Source of the DNA: Membranipora membranacea
Taxonomy: Eukaryota; Bryozoa; Gymnolaemata; Cheilostomatida; Membraniporidae
Length of the DNA: 64,000 nucleotides
Direction: 5' to 3'
NCBI GenBank assembly: GCA_914767715.1
Contig: OU612068.1
Location: forward strand, 20,832,001-20,896,000
Below, in pieces: positions 12,400 to 24,419 of this stretch. Within the stretch, counting starts at the first letter, position 1; each line of letters starts with the position of its first letter. Below the pieces are notes generated by a model that searched no databases, had not been told where the DNA came from, and saw nothing but the letters and a program-made list of their open reading frames with translations. The translations under genes were made by a program, and so were the position numbers.

Positions 12400-13150
12400 A
12401 GACCAGGGAATGTGGTTTTAACAGCATGGCGCTGTTTAGGGTTGGGCGGTTTTCTGCCCTCTTATCTCACGAATTGTCCGAGACAGGAAACTGGCGTGGT
12501 AAACACTTTTGTTTGTGGCCACAGAGTTAGGTTCACCTCTGGCGGCTGCTCTGGTGGTCATTGTAGCGTTTTCCCTATCTTAAGTGATTTCATCGTATGC
12601 TTTAGAGAGCGCATGGTGTTGGTTCTCGTTCTGAAGAACTCTGGTGAGCAGACACAGCCGATGAGTCTTCCGCCTTTCTTCCAGCGACCCAATTTCTAGC
12701 TGATTCCTGGCTTCGGTCACACTCGTACCACGGCCCTTCAGGTTACCTATGAATCTGATGGCGTCATTTTGCACCAATTCTATCTTCTGTGCTGTTGTTT
12801 TGGTGGATGGGTCCCATACTGTGTCTGCGAATTCGAGGATTGGCCTACATAGGCTTGTGTATGCCAGTAGCTTGGCTTCCTTTGGTGCGCTATACATCAG
12901 ATGTTTGATGCCTCCTAGGATTTTCCACATTTTTTTTGGATGTGTTGGTCAAATTTTAGGTCTGACTGAATGGTCACACCCAGGTATTTAGTGCTGGCTG
13001 TCCAGGCAAAAGGCGAGTCACCAAGCATATATGTATGTAAGCTTGGGGTTCGCATTGCCAAAGTTGATCGCGTGGCATTTCTTGTCGTTGAATCATAATG
13101 GCAGACCTGTAATATCACTCTATCATTCATAAACAGGAGAGAGAGCAAAA
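12400..13150 (-). mobile_element. 5'-truncated LINE fragment (RT C-terminal region)
   Basis: Minus-strand frames encode TKYLGVTIQSDLKFDQHIQK, followed after a -1-type frame change near 12920 by SLCRPILEFADTVWDPSTK. The last part reads SFLSRTIREIRG near 12460. These match the C-terminal part of the RT protein encoded by the LINE at 24420-28140 (YLGVILQSDLKF, YSSCAWDPSTK, NSFLPRTIRDM). Only the 3' end of the element is present. The frameshift shows it is a dead copy. Confidence 0.85.
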
Positions 13151-13343
13151 TTGTTAATAAAAAATCTCACCTTACATACTCCTCCACAAAATTATGTTTC
13201 TGTAAGATGTATATGAGCAGGATAGCTTACATTGATGGATGCAAACTGTAATTCCAAAACAAAAAAGCAATTATTCTCTTTCTGCATGTGAAGGATGACC
13301 TTGGCATAGTTTGTGTTTTAAACATATGCTCCTATTTATTACG

Positions 13344-13545
13344 GGTTCACTAAAATGCGGAAATCCGTGATCACGAAAATTCACGTGCGTGTTGCGGGAA
13401 TTAGTGCGTATTTCCGCATTTTAGTCAATCCTGTGTGGGATTGACTAAAATGCGGAAATCACCTTGTGACCTTGAAAAGCATTTTTCCGCATTTTAGTCA
13501 AAATTGACTAAAATGCGGAAATTTCATATTTAGCTTTTTTTACCA
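13344..13545. repeat. Subterminal hairpins built from the TIR motif
   Basis: The motif TTGACTAAAATGCGGAAAT and its inverse occur repeatedly inside the left end of the transposon. They form two back-to-back hairpins at about 13410-13465 and 13486-13530. One inverse copy (TTTCCGCATTTTAGTCA) lies near the right end at 23549-23566. Such arrays are typical transposase-binding sites; that role is inferred. Confidence 0.75.
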
Positions 13546-13828
13546 CTGAATGTGGCCTATAAGAATAAAATTGATATGTGTTCTATGAAAACATCTCATA
13601 GGCCATGTGTATGGGCAATCTGGGTTAGAAATTATGTGTTATAGTACAGCTGTAGCACTATTTATGTAAAGCGGAATTCCCAGTGAAATATGTACATGAG
13701 TATTCAGGAGAAGATAACTCTAATATGATGATTTGTCAAACAAAATTCCCATGATAGTTACTATTTCTGAAATGCAGATTTTGATAGAGGCAAGTTTTAT
13801 TGAGCAGAAATGCTTTTATGGGCATATT

Positions 13829-13882
13829 ATACATTGAGAGTGAAGCTATAGGACACTAGTATACATTGAGAGTGAAGCTAGA
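13829..13882. repeat. Direct repeat of 21 bp
   Basis: TATACATTGAGAGTGAAGCT occurs twice within about 30 bp, inside the non-coding left part of the transposon. It is probably a small local duplication. Confidence 0.6.
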
Positions 13883-15106
13883 TAATATATGCAATTAGCA
13901 ACCCGGGTGTTTACACATCGATAGTTAACCTGATATCTTACAAGTGGTGACGTTAGGTGATTATCATTGTAGTAGCAAAAAAGTCATCGGAGAACATAGG
14001 AAGACATCTGTGAAAATATGAAGATCAGTCTATTGGTGATCAAGTCCTTTGTAGCAGAACCGTATACAGTAGAGATACACCAAAGATCATTTTCCGGGAA
14101 AGGCAGGGTGGTCCTTGTCACAAGAATTCATAAGAGTGTTTTTGGTTTTTCATTCTGCTCTATTAAAGTGCAAATGAACTAATTATAACTTATAATATCC
14201 AAGCACTTAGTCAAGATTGCGTGATGAGACTGAGTAATTATACTTTTTATTTTCATAAGCCACACAATAATCATATTGATCAGCCTGTATAAAAGCACAA
14301 GTGAGACCGCAGCTTCTTCCCTAATGATATTGAAAATGGTTTGACCACCCCCTAGCTAAAGGCTGATGGTTGATCATTGTGCAGGTCTCTAAGGCCTAAT
14401 GTTTCAGAATTTATTTCATATCTTTTACCTACAACTAGGGCATATGCCCCCAATCGCAAAAATTATCCTGCCACAGTATCATATGACATAAGGTTACGCT
14501 TTAGATACACACAGACCATCCTTGGTATTAAATCTAACTGCACGGTAGGTAAGTCTTTTGGACAAGGGCGATCAACTTCTTGCATGTCATGGCAAGATTG
14601 GCAGTCTTTTCTCAAGATCAGCTTCCAATATTGGAACTGCTTGTTTGACATGCTAGCTTCCTAGTCACTTTTGGTTCCGCATCACATGTATCTCTTCCCA
14701 CCCAGTTGTGAGATGCCTAGCGATTTTGGAGGTATTGAAGCATGTTTTTAATGCACATTATACTCATCAAGCCCAAGGGTCTCGCAGTTATAAAATAGAA
14801 ATTAGGACTGATTATTTGTAAAATAATATTTGCTGCAGCAGGCCTGTATAATGCAAGTCCCTGACCAGCAGTAGTATGACGAAAAATTATCAGATAAATT
14901 TGTAAGTGGGATTCTGAAGTATTGAACAATGATGTGGTTTGATTCAACATATGTCTCAATATATATATACATATCACTGACCTTATTGTACACAGTTCTT
15001 CACCATTATAAATAAACATCCTGCATAACATCAGTATACTAATACTGCAAACCTGAGCAAGGAGTCTGGAAATCATCTGAAATAAAAAAATGAAAATATA
15101 AAATTT

Positions 15107-15330
15107 GTGGGGACGGTGAGATGGTGCAATCGGTTAGCGGCTTACTATTCACTGCCAGTCGATTGGTGCCGCAGGATTTGTGTGTTCAAATCCCGTTGGG
15201 GGAGCTTTCAAGGTTGATTGTTCCAGCCCCCAGCACCCTCGGGTGTATACCCCTTCTATAATATGGGGAACCATTGTTACTGCCTGTTAAACACATTTGT
15301 GGTTTGTTTACTACAACCCTAGAATGTATG
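15107..15330 (+). mobile_element. tRNA-derived SINE (family 1)
   Basis: A box-A-like sequence TGGTGCAATCGGTTAGCGG (about 15122-15140) and a box-B-like sequence GTTCAAATCCC (about 15183-15195) have tRNA spacing. They are followed by a body starting AGCTTTCAAGGTTGATTGTT. A 5'-truncated, inverted copy of the same body is at 61733-61830, which shows that it is a dispersed family and not a tRNA gene. It is nested in the MULE transposon. Confidence 0.75.
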
Positions 15331-15943
15331 GAAGGGTAATTTTGTGGCAGCAGGGAGGGTACATGTGATATGGAATTTCTACAGATAGTCTGTTACGTCA
15401 CTCAAAACAAATTTTCAGGCCATGCAATCGGTACTGCTGAAGCTGGATTTTTAGTCACATTGACGAGCATTTCTAGCCCCTTACTTCTTAGAGGTGTATA
15501 TCCTCTCTACCTAAGCGCACAAAAAAACCGTGTTTGAAGAGGATAGGTTCTTTTGAACTACCCAAGAGGAGTTTTAATAAAATGGCTTTGTGGAAATTGG
15601 GGTGTGCTAACATAAAGTCACCTCCTAACTAGCTTATTTATTTACTTCTCTTGGGTTACTTATGAAGGATGTACACAAACCAATTTTGTAAACTTGAGGC
15701 GTTGCGCGAAGTGACATGATGAGATCGTACCGTTTTTTTCCAGTACTGGTAGTGGAAAATTCCGTCTACCTCCAACGTGATTGGATGATCTTTTTGCTCG
15801 TTTTGGTTCCATGTACGTGGTAGTAGAACCATGATTAATTATTTTTTATCGAGGCGCATATGGGGACAAGCCATATTACAGGAATAACAGAAAAATTGGT
15901 AGCAACAGGTGCTCAGTAAAACCCTGCCTCCAGCCGCGCCATG

Positions 15944-15980
15944 TATATAAGAGGGTTTGACCGAAACTGTGGGCTCATTC
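15944..15980 (+). promoter_or_regulatory. TATA box and initiator of the transposon gene
   Basis: TATATAAG at 15944-15951 is followed, with the expected spacing, by TCATTC at 15975-15980, a match to the animal initiator (A+1 near 15977). A donor-like AAAGAG|GTATGT at 16039/16040 would close a short untranslated first exon (about 15977-16039). The start site is predicted only. Confidence 0.55.
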
Positions 15981-16522
15981 TCGGTGTAGCAGTGATCAGG
16001 AAAGTTTTGCACAGGCACTCTCGAGGACGTAACAAAGAGGTATGTTAATGATTGTAATTGTTCCTCACTTCAACATGGTTGCATTTTTCTATGTATTGTT
16101 AGGAGTTTTTAAGAAGTAAATGGACCAGCGGGTAGGGCACTCATCTATTTGAGGTTTGCAGTGAAGTTTCATAAAGAACAACTTGCTGATAGCCCTCTGT
16201 TTACAACCTAATTCTGTCGCCAGAAGTGTCTTAAATACGAGGCAATTGGTATGATCAACACCTACTCCAACATGACATTGGTCTGGGGATGATGAGGCAG
16301 CAGACATAGGCCTTAATGATTTAACTTTCATTATGCCATGTCAAAAGTTACAAAAATTACCTGGAAATAAATTCTCTTTCTTTTGAAAATCTCTTGTTGG
16401 TCGATATCATTCATGATGCACTGTCATTGCATATAATGATGAAAGTAATACTATTCTGCTTTCTCCTACAGACTAAATTGACTTCAGTACTACTGGGATC
16501 TACAACATACAAAAAGAAACCG

Positions 16523-19211
16523 ATGACAGTACCCAGCTTCTTCAAAGGATGGCTATCAAACTTTAAGGTAAGTTCTTAAGCCAGACCATTAAATGAAGGA
16601 GATACAGGATTAAGTTTAAATTTGAATGAATATAAAGTTGTAGTCATCATTAATAATTATAACCGCGGGAGCAGATGGAAACAAATGAAGAGCTGCTGAT
16701 GCCCTATGTCATAATCTCACAGCAAATGGCAATGTTGACCCATCTACCTTATTAATCGACCTTTCATTGTATTTTATTATGTTATTATTGTTATATTTTT
16801 CATGTTCTTATGTCAACTTACCATGGCTTTTGTTTGCTATACAGGCATACTTTACAGTGAGAAATACTGATGCAATATTCCCCTTTTGTGTAATACTCCT
16901 TTCATCCAAAAATCTAAAATAGTAAGTTATATTTAAACTCAGTTATGAAGTTGTATCAATCACTTGCCTGATATTCAATTCAAAAAAATATTTTATTTTC
17001 TAAGTACTGTCTTTATAAATAGAGTTTGATGCAAAGGGCAGCGATGAGGCCGATTTTCTATTATGCTATTAGTATTTTTTAAATGACAATAATGTACAGT
17101 GATCTTGCTCAACAATAATCTTGTAAGCTGAAACCAAGACCTAAAATTTGCAGGGCAAACACCCCAATAATAACATCAGCTAAAAGTTACAACCGTTGGA
17201 ATAAAATATAACGCTGCATGAACCTCTAACATATAATCAAATTCATTTATGTTGGTCTCAATAAATCATATTACCCAACAGCTTTTCCATTTGTAGACTA
17301 AGTTGCAGGGATAACCATCATCGATGTCTTGAGCAGTGGTAGAACCAATCAGTTACCCATATCAAAAGATTTCTGAAAGACAAATCAACAATGGTAAACA
17401 GTTACTGTAAAACAATAACAAAAACAAGTGATATTACGATCTAATCTTTTTTATACCTAGCGTAAATAAAAAAATCATCATGAGATGTAACACCATGCAA
17501 CAAAAACCAAAACTATGAACCCCATCACTGACTGCCAAATTCTTATAATCATGTTCTCCCTAAGTTGTGATTCTAAACCAAACCATCAATACCCTACCAT
17601 CAAAAGTATCCTCAGACTTTAACGTCAACATGACTCCCATGACCACTGAATATAAAATGTCAATTTTGTTTTAGGACGGAGCAGCAAAAAAGAGAAGTCG
17701 AGGAGCTGTCACTGCGGCTCTGAAGAAGAAGGGCGTGGTAAGATGTACTATATGGCCAAAGAGGACCATTTTTAATCCCAAATGGTGCACTACGAGAGTT
17801 GTAATCTATGAGACTAAACCGTTATCTGCAAGCATTAACCATTACTCAAAAGTCATGATACAATGGAGTGCATAAAAGTGAGCTTTAGATAAGCAAGCAT
17901 TCTACGTCATGAGCAACTAATAGGTTATGCACATAGTGCTGCCATTCAGTAGAAGTTACATTCTCAATATGCATGAACAGACAACTCAGCAAACAAATCC
18001 CCAGTTTGCTCAACAACATAGTAAAGCAGCACATTCAGTTCTGATCAGCAACTGCAAGTGCTGAATTAGTTTCATGGTGAACATTTAACGCCAGCAGAGT
18101 TATCCTTGTCAAACTAGACTACTTACAACTGTTCTCTGTTGTAGTCACGGTACTCAATTGATAGAAACGATATATAGAGACCGCCACTCACTCTCATATC
18201 GATAAAACCATCTCCAGTAAGTATATTTATCTGTAAGAGACCAATATCACGCATTTACAGGCGTTTATAAAACTATAAATCGTTTTAAATTTAAATATCC
18301 ATTTACTTTTAACATTCACTAAGCAACCTGGGTTGTGATCCTTGGAAGTAATGTATTTGAAAGCAATAGGCCTATAGATAAATTAAAAAACCTCTGGTCA
18401 TTGAATACTCTACATCATAGTCAAATCATTATTGTTTCAACACTTTCAGCTTTCTGGAGGAGCAGGCAACAGAAGGAGGATCGTGCATCCAAAACCGTGC
18501 GATATAGCACCTGATATGGTAGGTTTGAAAGATCACGGTTCAAACAAAACATTCACCAACTTACTCCAAACTTAATTTTTGGAGTGATAGGCCTATGCAG
18601 AATTTATGAAGGCATATCGGTTTTTTTACCCCTTGTAATAGAACAGACAGAATAGAACTAGAACTAGCTAGGAAAACAGCATCCATATTTTGAACTCCCT
18701 AAAGGAAGTCTTTCCAAGGCATTTAATCATCTTTTATGTGGCAAGTGTATGACCAACATCTGCATTTCAGTGTAACTGACAGGGAATGCAATGTGTATGT
18801 ATCACTCTTGTTTGCAACTTATTTTTATATTTTCTTTTGTTAATTCAGGTGATAGTAAAAAGCCCTCCGGACGGACACTGCTTGATACACAGCATAATCA
18901 CCACGCTGGGAGGGTGCGTCGGCTATTACATAAAGCAGATGAGGCTGCATTTTGATGCTGTGTATAATGAATATGCGGAGTTCCTCCCCGGCTTAACCCA
19001 AGAAGATGCTCTGCTAAAACTAAAAAGGTACGAGGAGCAAGGGGAATATAATGACGATGTATTAGATCTAGCAACGACAATGCTAGCAAATGCCATAAGC
19101 ATTGTTATAGTAATACACAGCCATGCATTCACTAATCCTATTGTTATAAAGCCATTCTATCATCAGACTGTCGATAATTTAAAAGAAATAACAAACACTA
19201 CGATGCTCTAG
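16523..19211 (+). pseudogene. Transposon gene, 5' exons and OTU cysteine-protease domain
   Basis: Exons 16472-16567 (ATG at 16523), 17675-17737, 18450-18518 and 18849 onward join in phase 0 at every junction with good splice signals. The N terminus is basic (KKRSRGAVTAALKKKG). The long exon then starts an OTU fold: PPDGHCLIHSI holds the catalytic Asp-x-x-Cys. The matching His motif, HYDALVPAARKSNF at about 19196-19238, is in another frame, so one nucleotide has been lost near 19186-19196. The local frame stops at 19209-19211. OTU domains are deubiquitinase-type cysteine proteases; their role in MULEs is not settled. Confidence 0.75.
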
Positions 19212-20761
19212 TACCTGCAGCAAGAAAGTCAAATTTTAAAACCCTATCATCCATTGATCTTTCGCAGGTCGAACACAACTTTGATTTGGCCTTTGCATTA
19301 GAACATATCCCCACTGAATCCCCAATGTCTCCTGGATCTCATTCTGATTCTGATTTAACTGATGACCTGCAGCCTGCAACAGAGTGCGTAAGGGGGTCCC
19401 CGGACAAAGATGGGCCTTCAAGCACAGGCCTAGATATTTTAGCACAGGTTGCTTCAAGTGTGTATATGAAAGCCAATTTGAAACCAAAATATACATTTAA
19501 GTCACCTGGTGTGCTGCCTTTGCATATTCTTACCAAGTCATTTCCCGCAGGTAGTTCATCAACACTTAAGACAACCATGCCACAGGCACAATCAGTAGCC
19601 CCTAGGTTCAGTTCTAACACACCAGCAACAGTCAGCAATGCTTCAACACTCATGATATCCACACAGGCACAATCAGTAGCCCCTAGGTTCAGTTCTAACA
19701 CGCCAGCAACAGTCAGCAAAGCATCCAAACAACACTCTGCACAAGGTGTATCTGTTTGGGTTCTCAAAAAAGAAAGAATGCAAACCGGAAAAACATTCCA
19801 TAGTGCTGTACCTCAAATTTCTCCGCAGCCAATAGCTTCTCCAATCGATGATCAGGATCATTCACACTTCCCTACAATGAAGAGAAAACATGTTGACAGT
19901 CTCAGCTCAGATAGTAATAGTGATAGGACAGACACCTCGTCTTACGACGAAGAAGCTGTTTCAACACAACCTAGTCGGCCAGTCAACTATTCGACTGAGG
20001 ATGAATTTTTTAGTTGCGACTCGGACGTTGATAACAGTTCAGTTGACTCAAATAAGGTTTATTGCACAATACTGAGTAAAATTGAAGTGGTCGAGTTACT
20101 GGCCAATACAAAGGCTGGTACTGAGGATTCAAGGGTCATGAAGGTGGCACCATGCAGACCATTATTAAATGGCATATATGTGATTGACAGCAGCAAATTA
20201 AAACACAAAGATGACATAAGATGTGACAACTGGGGATCGTACAGGAACAATTCAAACAGGAAAGATTACTATAATAAGGATTTCACCCCTGCAGAAAATA
20301 AAAATATGGGGTATTATACCCTTGAAACAACATACTATGCTCAGGAAAATATTTCTCGAATCATGTTTGAGCTAACGGTAGGCCAAACCATAAATGAGGT
20401 AGTGGCAGTTAAATACAAATTTGGGGATATAAGTAACTTGAAAGAGGCAGCCCCACATGGAAACAATAAAAGAAGTATTCCATATATACGAACGAAGCCA
20501 TCAGTACGTGCAGCATCAGCTAAGATACTTACAAATCAATTACCCAAATATGCATATGACAATATTTTGTCTCAGGATGATGGGATATTTGGGATGGAAA
20601 ACCAATCGGACTATCAGGATTATCCGCGTGACATAAAACAACTTCATAACCTAAAATATATAAGTAAAATTAAATCTAGCGACATTATCGAAGAGCTTAT
20701 AAAGCTACAAAAGAGACCGGACTCTGGTGTTTTGTTTGTGGCAGAGGCCCCCCCCATTTGA
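19196..20761 (+). pseudogene. Transposon gene, linker and DNA-binding region
   Basis: This frame picks up at the OTU HYDAL motif and stays open to the TGA at 20759-20761. A Ser/Thr-rich stretch contains two near-identical units (AQSVAPRFSSNTPATVS), an ~81-bp tandem duplication at about 19580-19725. A conserved block follows (CRPLLNGIYVIDSSKL, CDNWGSYRNN, NKRSIPYIRTKPS). I recognise it from large animal MULE proteins, where it precedes the catalytic core. The frame ends at a run of eight C at 20748-20755; the transposase continues one frame over. Confidence 0.7.
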
Positions 20762-21905
20762 TGATAGTGTTGGGACATCAGTGGCAGCTGGACATGCTAT
20801 GCATGGTTACAGACCCAATGAAACAGCTGAACGAGATATTAAGCATAGATATTACCTTCAAATGCACGGAGTATTTAGTTACTCCACTTGTGTATCCACA
20901 TCCAATGCTTAGGAACGAGTACAGTCACAAGCCGCACATGATAGGGCCACTCTTGATATCTAACAGTCAGTCAAGCCAAGTATACACACTGTTTGCAAGT
21001 GTGCTCCTCTCATTGAGACCTGAGCTTCAATCAGCTAACATGACAATCGGGTCCGATCTCCAAATGGCACTGTTCAACGGTTTTTCATTGGTTTTCCCCA
21101 GATGCAGACTCATCCTCTGCATGAGGCATGTGCAGCAGGCGCTTGATGCCGAGCTAAAAAAGAATAATAAGCCTGCTAAAAAACAAATAACGGAGACAAT
21201 ATTTGAGGGCGAACACTCTCTTATCAATGAAAACGAGGAGACATTTTGGCCAGCTCTAGAACAGCTTAAAAAAACATGGGATCAACTTGCGCCAGGTTTT
21301 CATATATGGTTTACTAAGTATCACTCCCGCAAATTTGTGCAGGGTGCTTTGAAACCATCCAGAGAGCTCGCAGGCCTTAAGGGTAATGAACTGTATTATA
21401 ATAATCAGAGTGAATCACCGCACAAATTAGTAAAGAAACAAATGACAGCCAGGACAAACGTCATAGATTTCCTCAATCACTATAACAACGAAGTGGGGAT
21501 AATGCATAGGAATTGTGAAAGGAGCATTATTGCCCAGGGCCCGTATAAAATAGCTCCTCAGTATAAGCAAATGGCGGAATGCAGTTTATATGGATGGGGG
21601 CAGATGACCAAAAACAAAAGGTAAAACAGGTGCAACTGGTATTCAAAGGTGTCAAACCAACACAGATTAGTAAGTCGTCGTCGATCGTTCAAGTAACACG
21701 TAAGGATGTGATGGGTAACAGACACAATACCAGTCAAAAACCAAAACGAAAGATGAGAACACGATCTAATAGAAACAGGTGTAACTCAGATGCACATAGG
21801 TCAATGGAGTATGTATACCTTAAAAAGACTGACAATGTACATAAAGTAGCAACAACCTGCAGAGTCTGTAAGGGATATATATATATAAATCGAAAAGAGG
21901 ACTAG
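20758..21905 (+). pseudogene. Transposon gene, MULE-type transposase core
   Basis: The core reads VLGHQWQLD, SIDITFK (first catalytic Asp) and LVTPLVYPHPML. It continues HMIGPLLI, MTIGSDLQMALFNGFSLVFP (second Asp) and CMRHVQQAL, the Cys-x-x-His element common in MULE transposases. The frame ends at 21624. A third frameshift near the G run at 21596-21600 moves the basic tail into another frame, open to 21905, which ends with CRVCKGY. Three single-base lesions in one coding unit indicate an inactive copy, although homopolymer sequencing errors could explain two of them. Confidence 0.75.
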
Positions 21906-23645
21906 ATAATTTGGTGGTGTGTTATTATCATGATAGTAAGCGGGTGAACACACACTTTACATGTATGGGAAGTGACCCTGAGATCAATTCTAGGACAGTC
22001 CATCTTTGTCCGGAGATCGAATCAAGTTTGAGTGCAGGCCAGCTCCAGTTGTTAGGGGATCAAATACTGGAATGATAACCTTGGAACATTGAAGGTTCAG
22101 CCCATCTCTCATAATATGTTTTCTAATGTCATGCAAGCCCATTGAAATCCTCCACCCAGAAAGTTTCCCACAACCCAGCAAAATTTACACACATACAAAC
22201 TTGCTGTTGATTTTTGTTAAAACAGTCACATGTGAGATGATAGAAAGGCTTTACATTTTTAGTTTGTTTTTTATTTTTGTTTTTGATGATACATTCTTTT
22301 AACTGAGCTCCAAGTGTACTAGGAGTCAGGCATTTGTTTCATGATGTTTTCTTACAGTGTCATTTCAATATTGCGACACTGAGCATCATACATTTTTTTT
22401 TCCCAATATGGACATAAATACATTTCAGACAGCATTTTTTTGTTTTCAATTTTCTAAGTTCATATGCTTGGTTCCTACTAAATGAAATATCTTAAAACAC
22501 ACAGAATTTGATGTGGATTTTGAGAGTATTTGTCGAAATGAAAATCTGATGCAAATATGGCAAACATAAGGCTGCGACGCAGTGAGTGTTCTATCTCAAT
22601 TCTTTATGATAGTGGGAATTGACAGAGGATTCCTACCACTACTACTCAGAAGTAATATTTGAGGGCTCTGTTTTGAGCGATCCCTTGCTTTGCATTCTTT
22701 GCACTCTATCCAGTTCGTTCTGATTGTTGTATCAATAGCTAGCGGTATCTATCCTACAATCAGATGTTTAAGATATAAGATGTTCAAAGTTTAATTGGTC
22801 AGCAGATCCCTATGAATAAGTATAAATGACGTGTCTATGAGAATTCTATAATGATCTAGTCAGCCAGGTCAAAGTTTTTGGGAGTACAAACAACATAATA
22901 AGTGGAAGTTTTCTCACTGTCACTTACAATACAATAAATAGGTAAGCCACTATACCTACAACATACGATTGCTTGGTTACATAGAACTTGTATTTATAGT
23001 TCAGTTACTTATTTTCAGTAGTAGTAAGTAAGTAGAGTATCAGTGAGTTACAGACAAGTCAGTCACTGTCAGTACTCAGCTACGTTAGAATGAGTACTGG
23101 TCACTACATGGACTGCTGCATTTCCTAACTCAAGTTAAGAGAGTTGGGATATGCAGCAGTCCTATGAGTCACTACACTAACAGTGATTATCAATATATAT
23201 ACATACATATATATATATCATAAATAAATTATTAAAATTACATTCCCAAGGCCAATGAATGAATAAATATAATGGCCTACATATACTAAAAAGTATTGGT
23301 AAATCTGAGTATGCAACAATGAAAATACTTAAACAACTACCTGGCACTTGTCGATGCTGAAATGGAAGACTCTACCTGTAGCATCATCCATAGTCTACCC
23401 TATAGAGTATTATGCAGTTGTTTTACAGAACTTCATGAAAGCTCATTCATCAATGTGCCTGTCCATGATTTTGAATAGGCAGAAAATGGGATGACTATGC
23501 CTGATTGGCTTGGTAGGATTTAGCCAACCAATGAAATTGATTTGACAAATTTCCGCATTTTAGTCATTTCATCGTAAAAATGAGAAACACGCGTGCTAAC
23601 GTGTACTTTCAAGAGAAATCCCGCATTTCCGCGTTTTAGTGAACC
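21906..23645. other. Right non-coding part of the transposon
   Basis: No coding potential is seen. It contains a 53-bp hairpin at 23110-23162 and AT-rich dinucleotide runs near 23195-23218. It ends with the inverted TIR (23628-23645) preceded by a subterminal motif copy near 23549. Confidence 0.6.
23110..23162. repeat. Hairpin with 12-bp perfect outer stem
   Basis: GGACTGCTGCAT pairs with ATGCAGCAGTCC, and an inner 8-bp stem (CCTAACTC / GAGTTGGG) has one mismatch. The loop is short. It lies inside the MULE transposon. Confidence 0.75.
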
Positions 23646-23654
23646 CCTATTTAT

Positions 23655-24419
23655 CCGGCTTTAATGAAAATTATATTCTATGAATTTACAGACATTTTTG
23701 TTGGCACAGCATGGTATTTCACTTTGGGCATATTGTTTGCCCGAATTAGGTCGCCCAGAAATAATCCAAGCTCTGTTTCCTGTCAAATCTTAAGTTTAAA
23801 AAACCACAAATGAATTGACCAACTAACTGGTAATGAATATTTGTGAGAAACAAGTTCCTGCTATCTTGACCCTTCAATCAGGCTCCTTTCTGCAGCTGTA
23901 AACATATCACTGTGATATACATGACAGTTGATTTTAAGGGAATTGGGCCTGGCATGGAAAATAGAATTGACAAGCTTGTCAAGACAGGCTACTAGTACTA
24001 GCAGTAGCATATATATAGCCAGATAGATAGGGCAAGGCAAGCATACCATATATATATATATAATACATAAGCATAGGCATCTGGAGTTACAAGCATGTAA
24101 GTTGATGTAAGTTCTAGCCAGTGTAGAAATTGGGACACATTTCAGGTTAAATTTTTAAGCTGATACTACCTTAGTTAGGCTTTGAGTTGTTAAAATCTTT
24201 AACCGTATAAGTATATTTACATTTACATCAACTTACATCAAAGACGACATCACGCTAGACCGCCTAGGGGGTGTAAGGGGCGTGCCTCAGTTTTTGGACA
24301 TAATACATAAGGTTTGGACATTGTTCCAGAATACCATCCCATGGGTAGGGCATTTGGGTTCAGAGTGGGTACATGTACCCATCTAGTAGGGCAACAGTAG
24401 TATTGTCCTCTGATTGTCC
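23655..24419. other. Spacer between transposon and LINE
   Basis: No exon is seen. An inverted 16-mer (ATGTAAGTTGATGTAA and its complement) occurs near 24095 and 24225. A half copy of the MITE arm (GACAAGCTTGTCAAGACAGG) lies near 23968-23990. The right part is probably the 3' UTR of the leftward LINE. Confidence 0.45.

Larger units (their letters stand above)
13331..23654 (+). mobile_element. ~10.3 kb Mutator-like DNA transposon with TIRs and 9-bp TSD
   Basis: The body runs from 13340 to 23645. GGGTTCACTAAAA(T/C)GCGG at 13343 faces its inverted copy ending at 23645; the repeat continues for about 22 bp with one mismatch. The same 9 bp, CCTATTTAT, flank both ends at 13331-13339 and 23646-23654. 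Four extra bases (TACG) precede the left repeat. Inside are a plus-strand promoter, small exons, an OTU protease domain and an MULE-type transposase. 9-bp TSDs and OTU-transposase combinations fit the Mutator superfamily. Three frameshifts make this copy non-autonomous. A SINE is nested at about 15107-15330. Confidence 0.82.

Noticed and set aside
12382-12991. Plus-strand open frames over the LINE fragment
   Set aside because: They are antisense shadows of the minus-strand RT sequence.
15107-15200. Possible functional tRNA gene
   Set aside because: Boxes are imperfect, no acceptor stem closes, and a partial copy at 61733-61830 shares the non-tRNA body, so it is a SINE.
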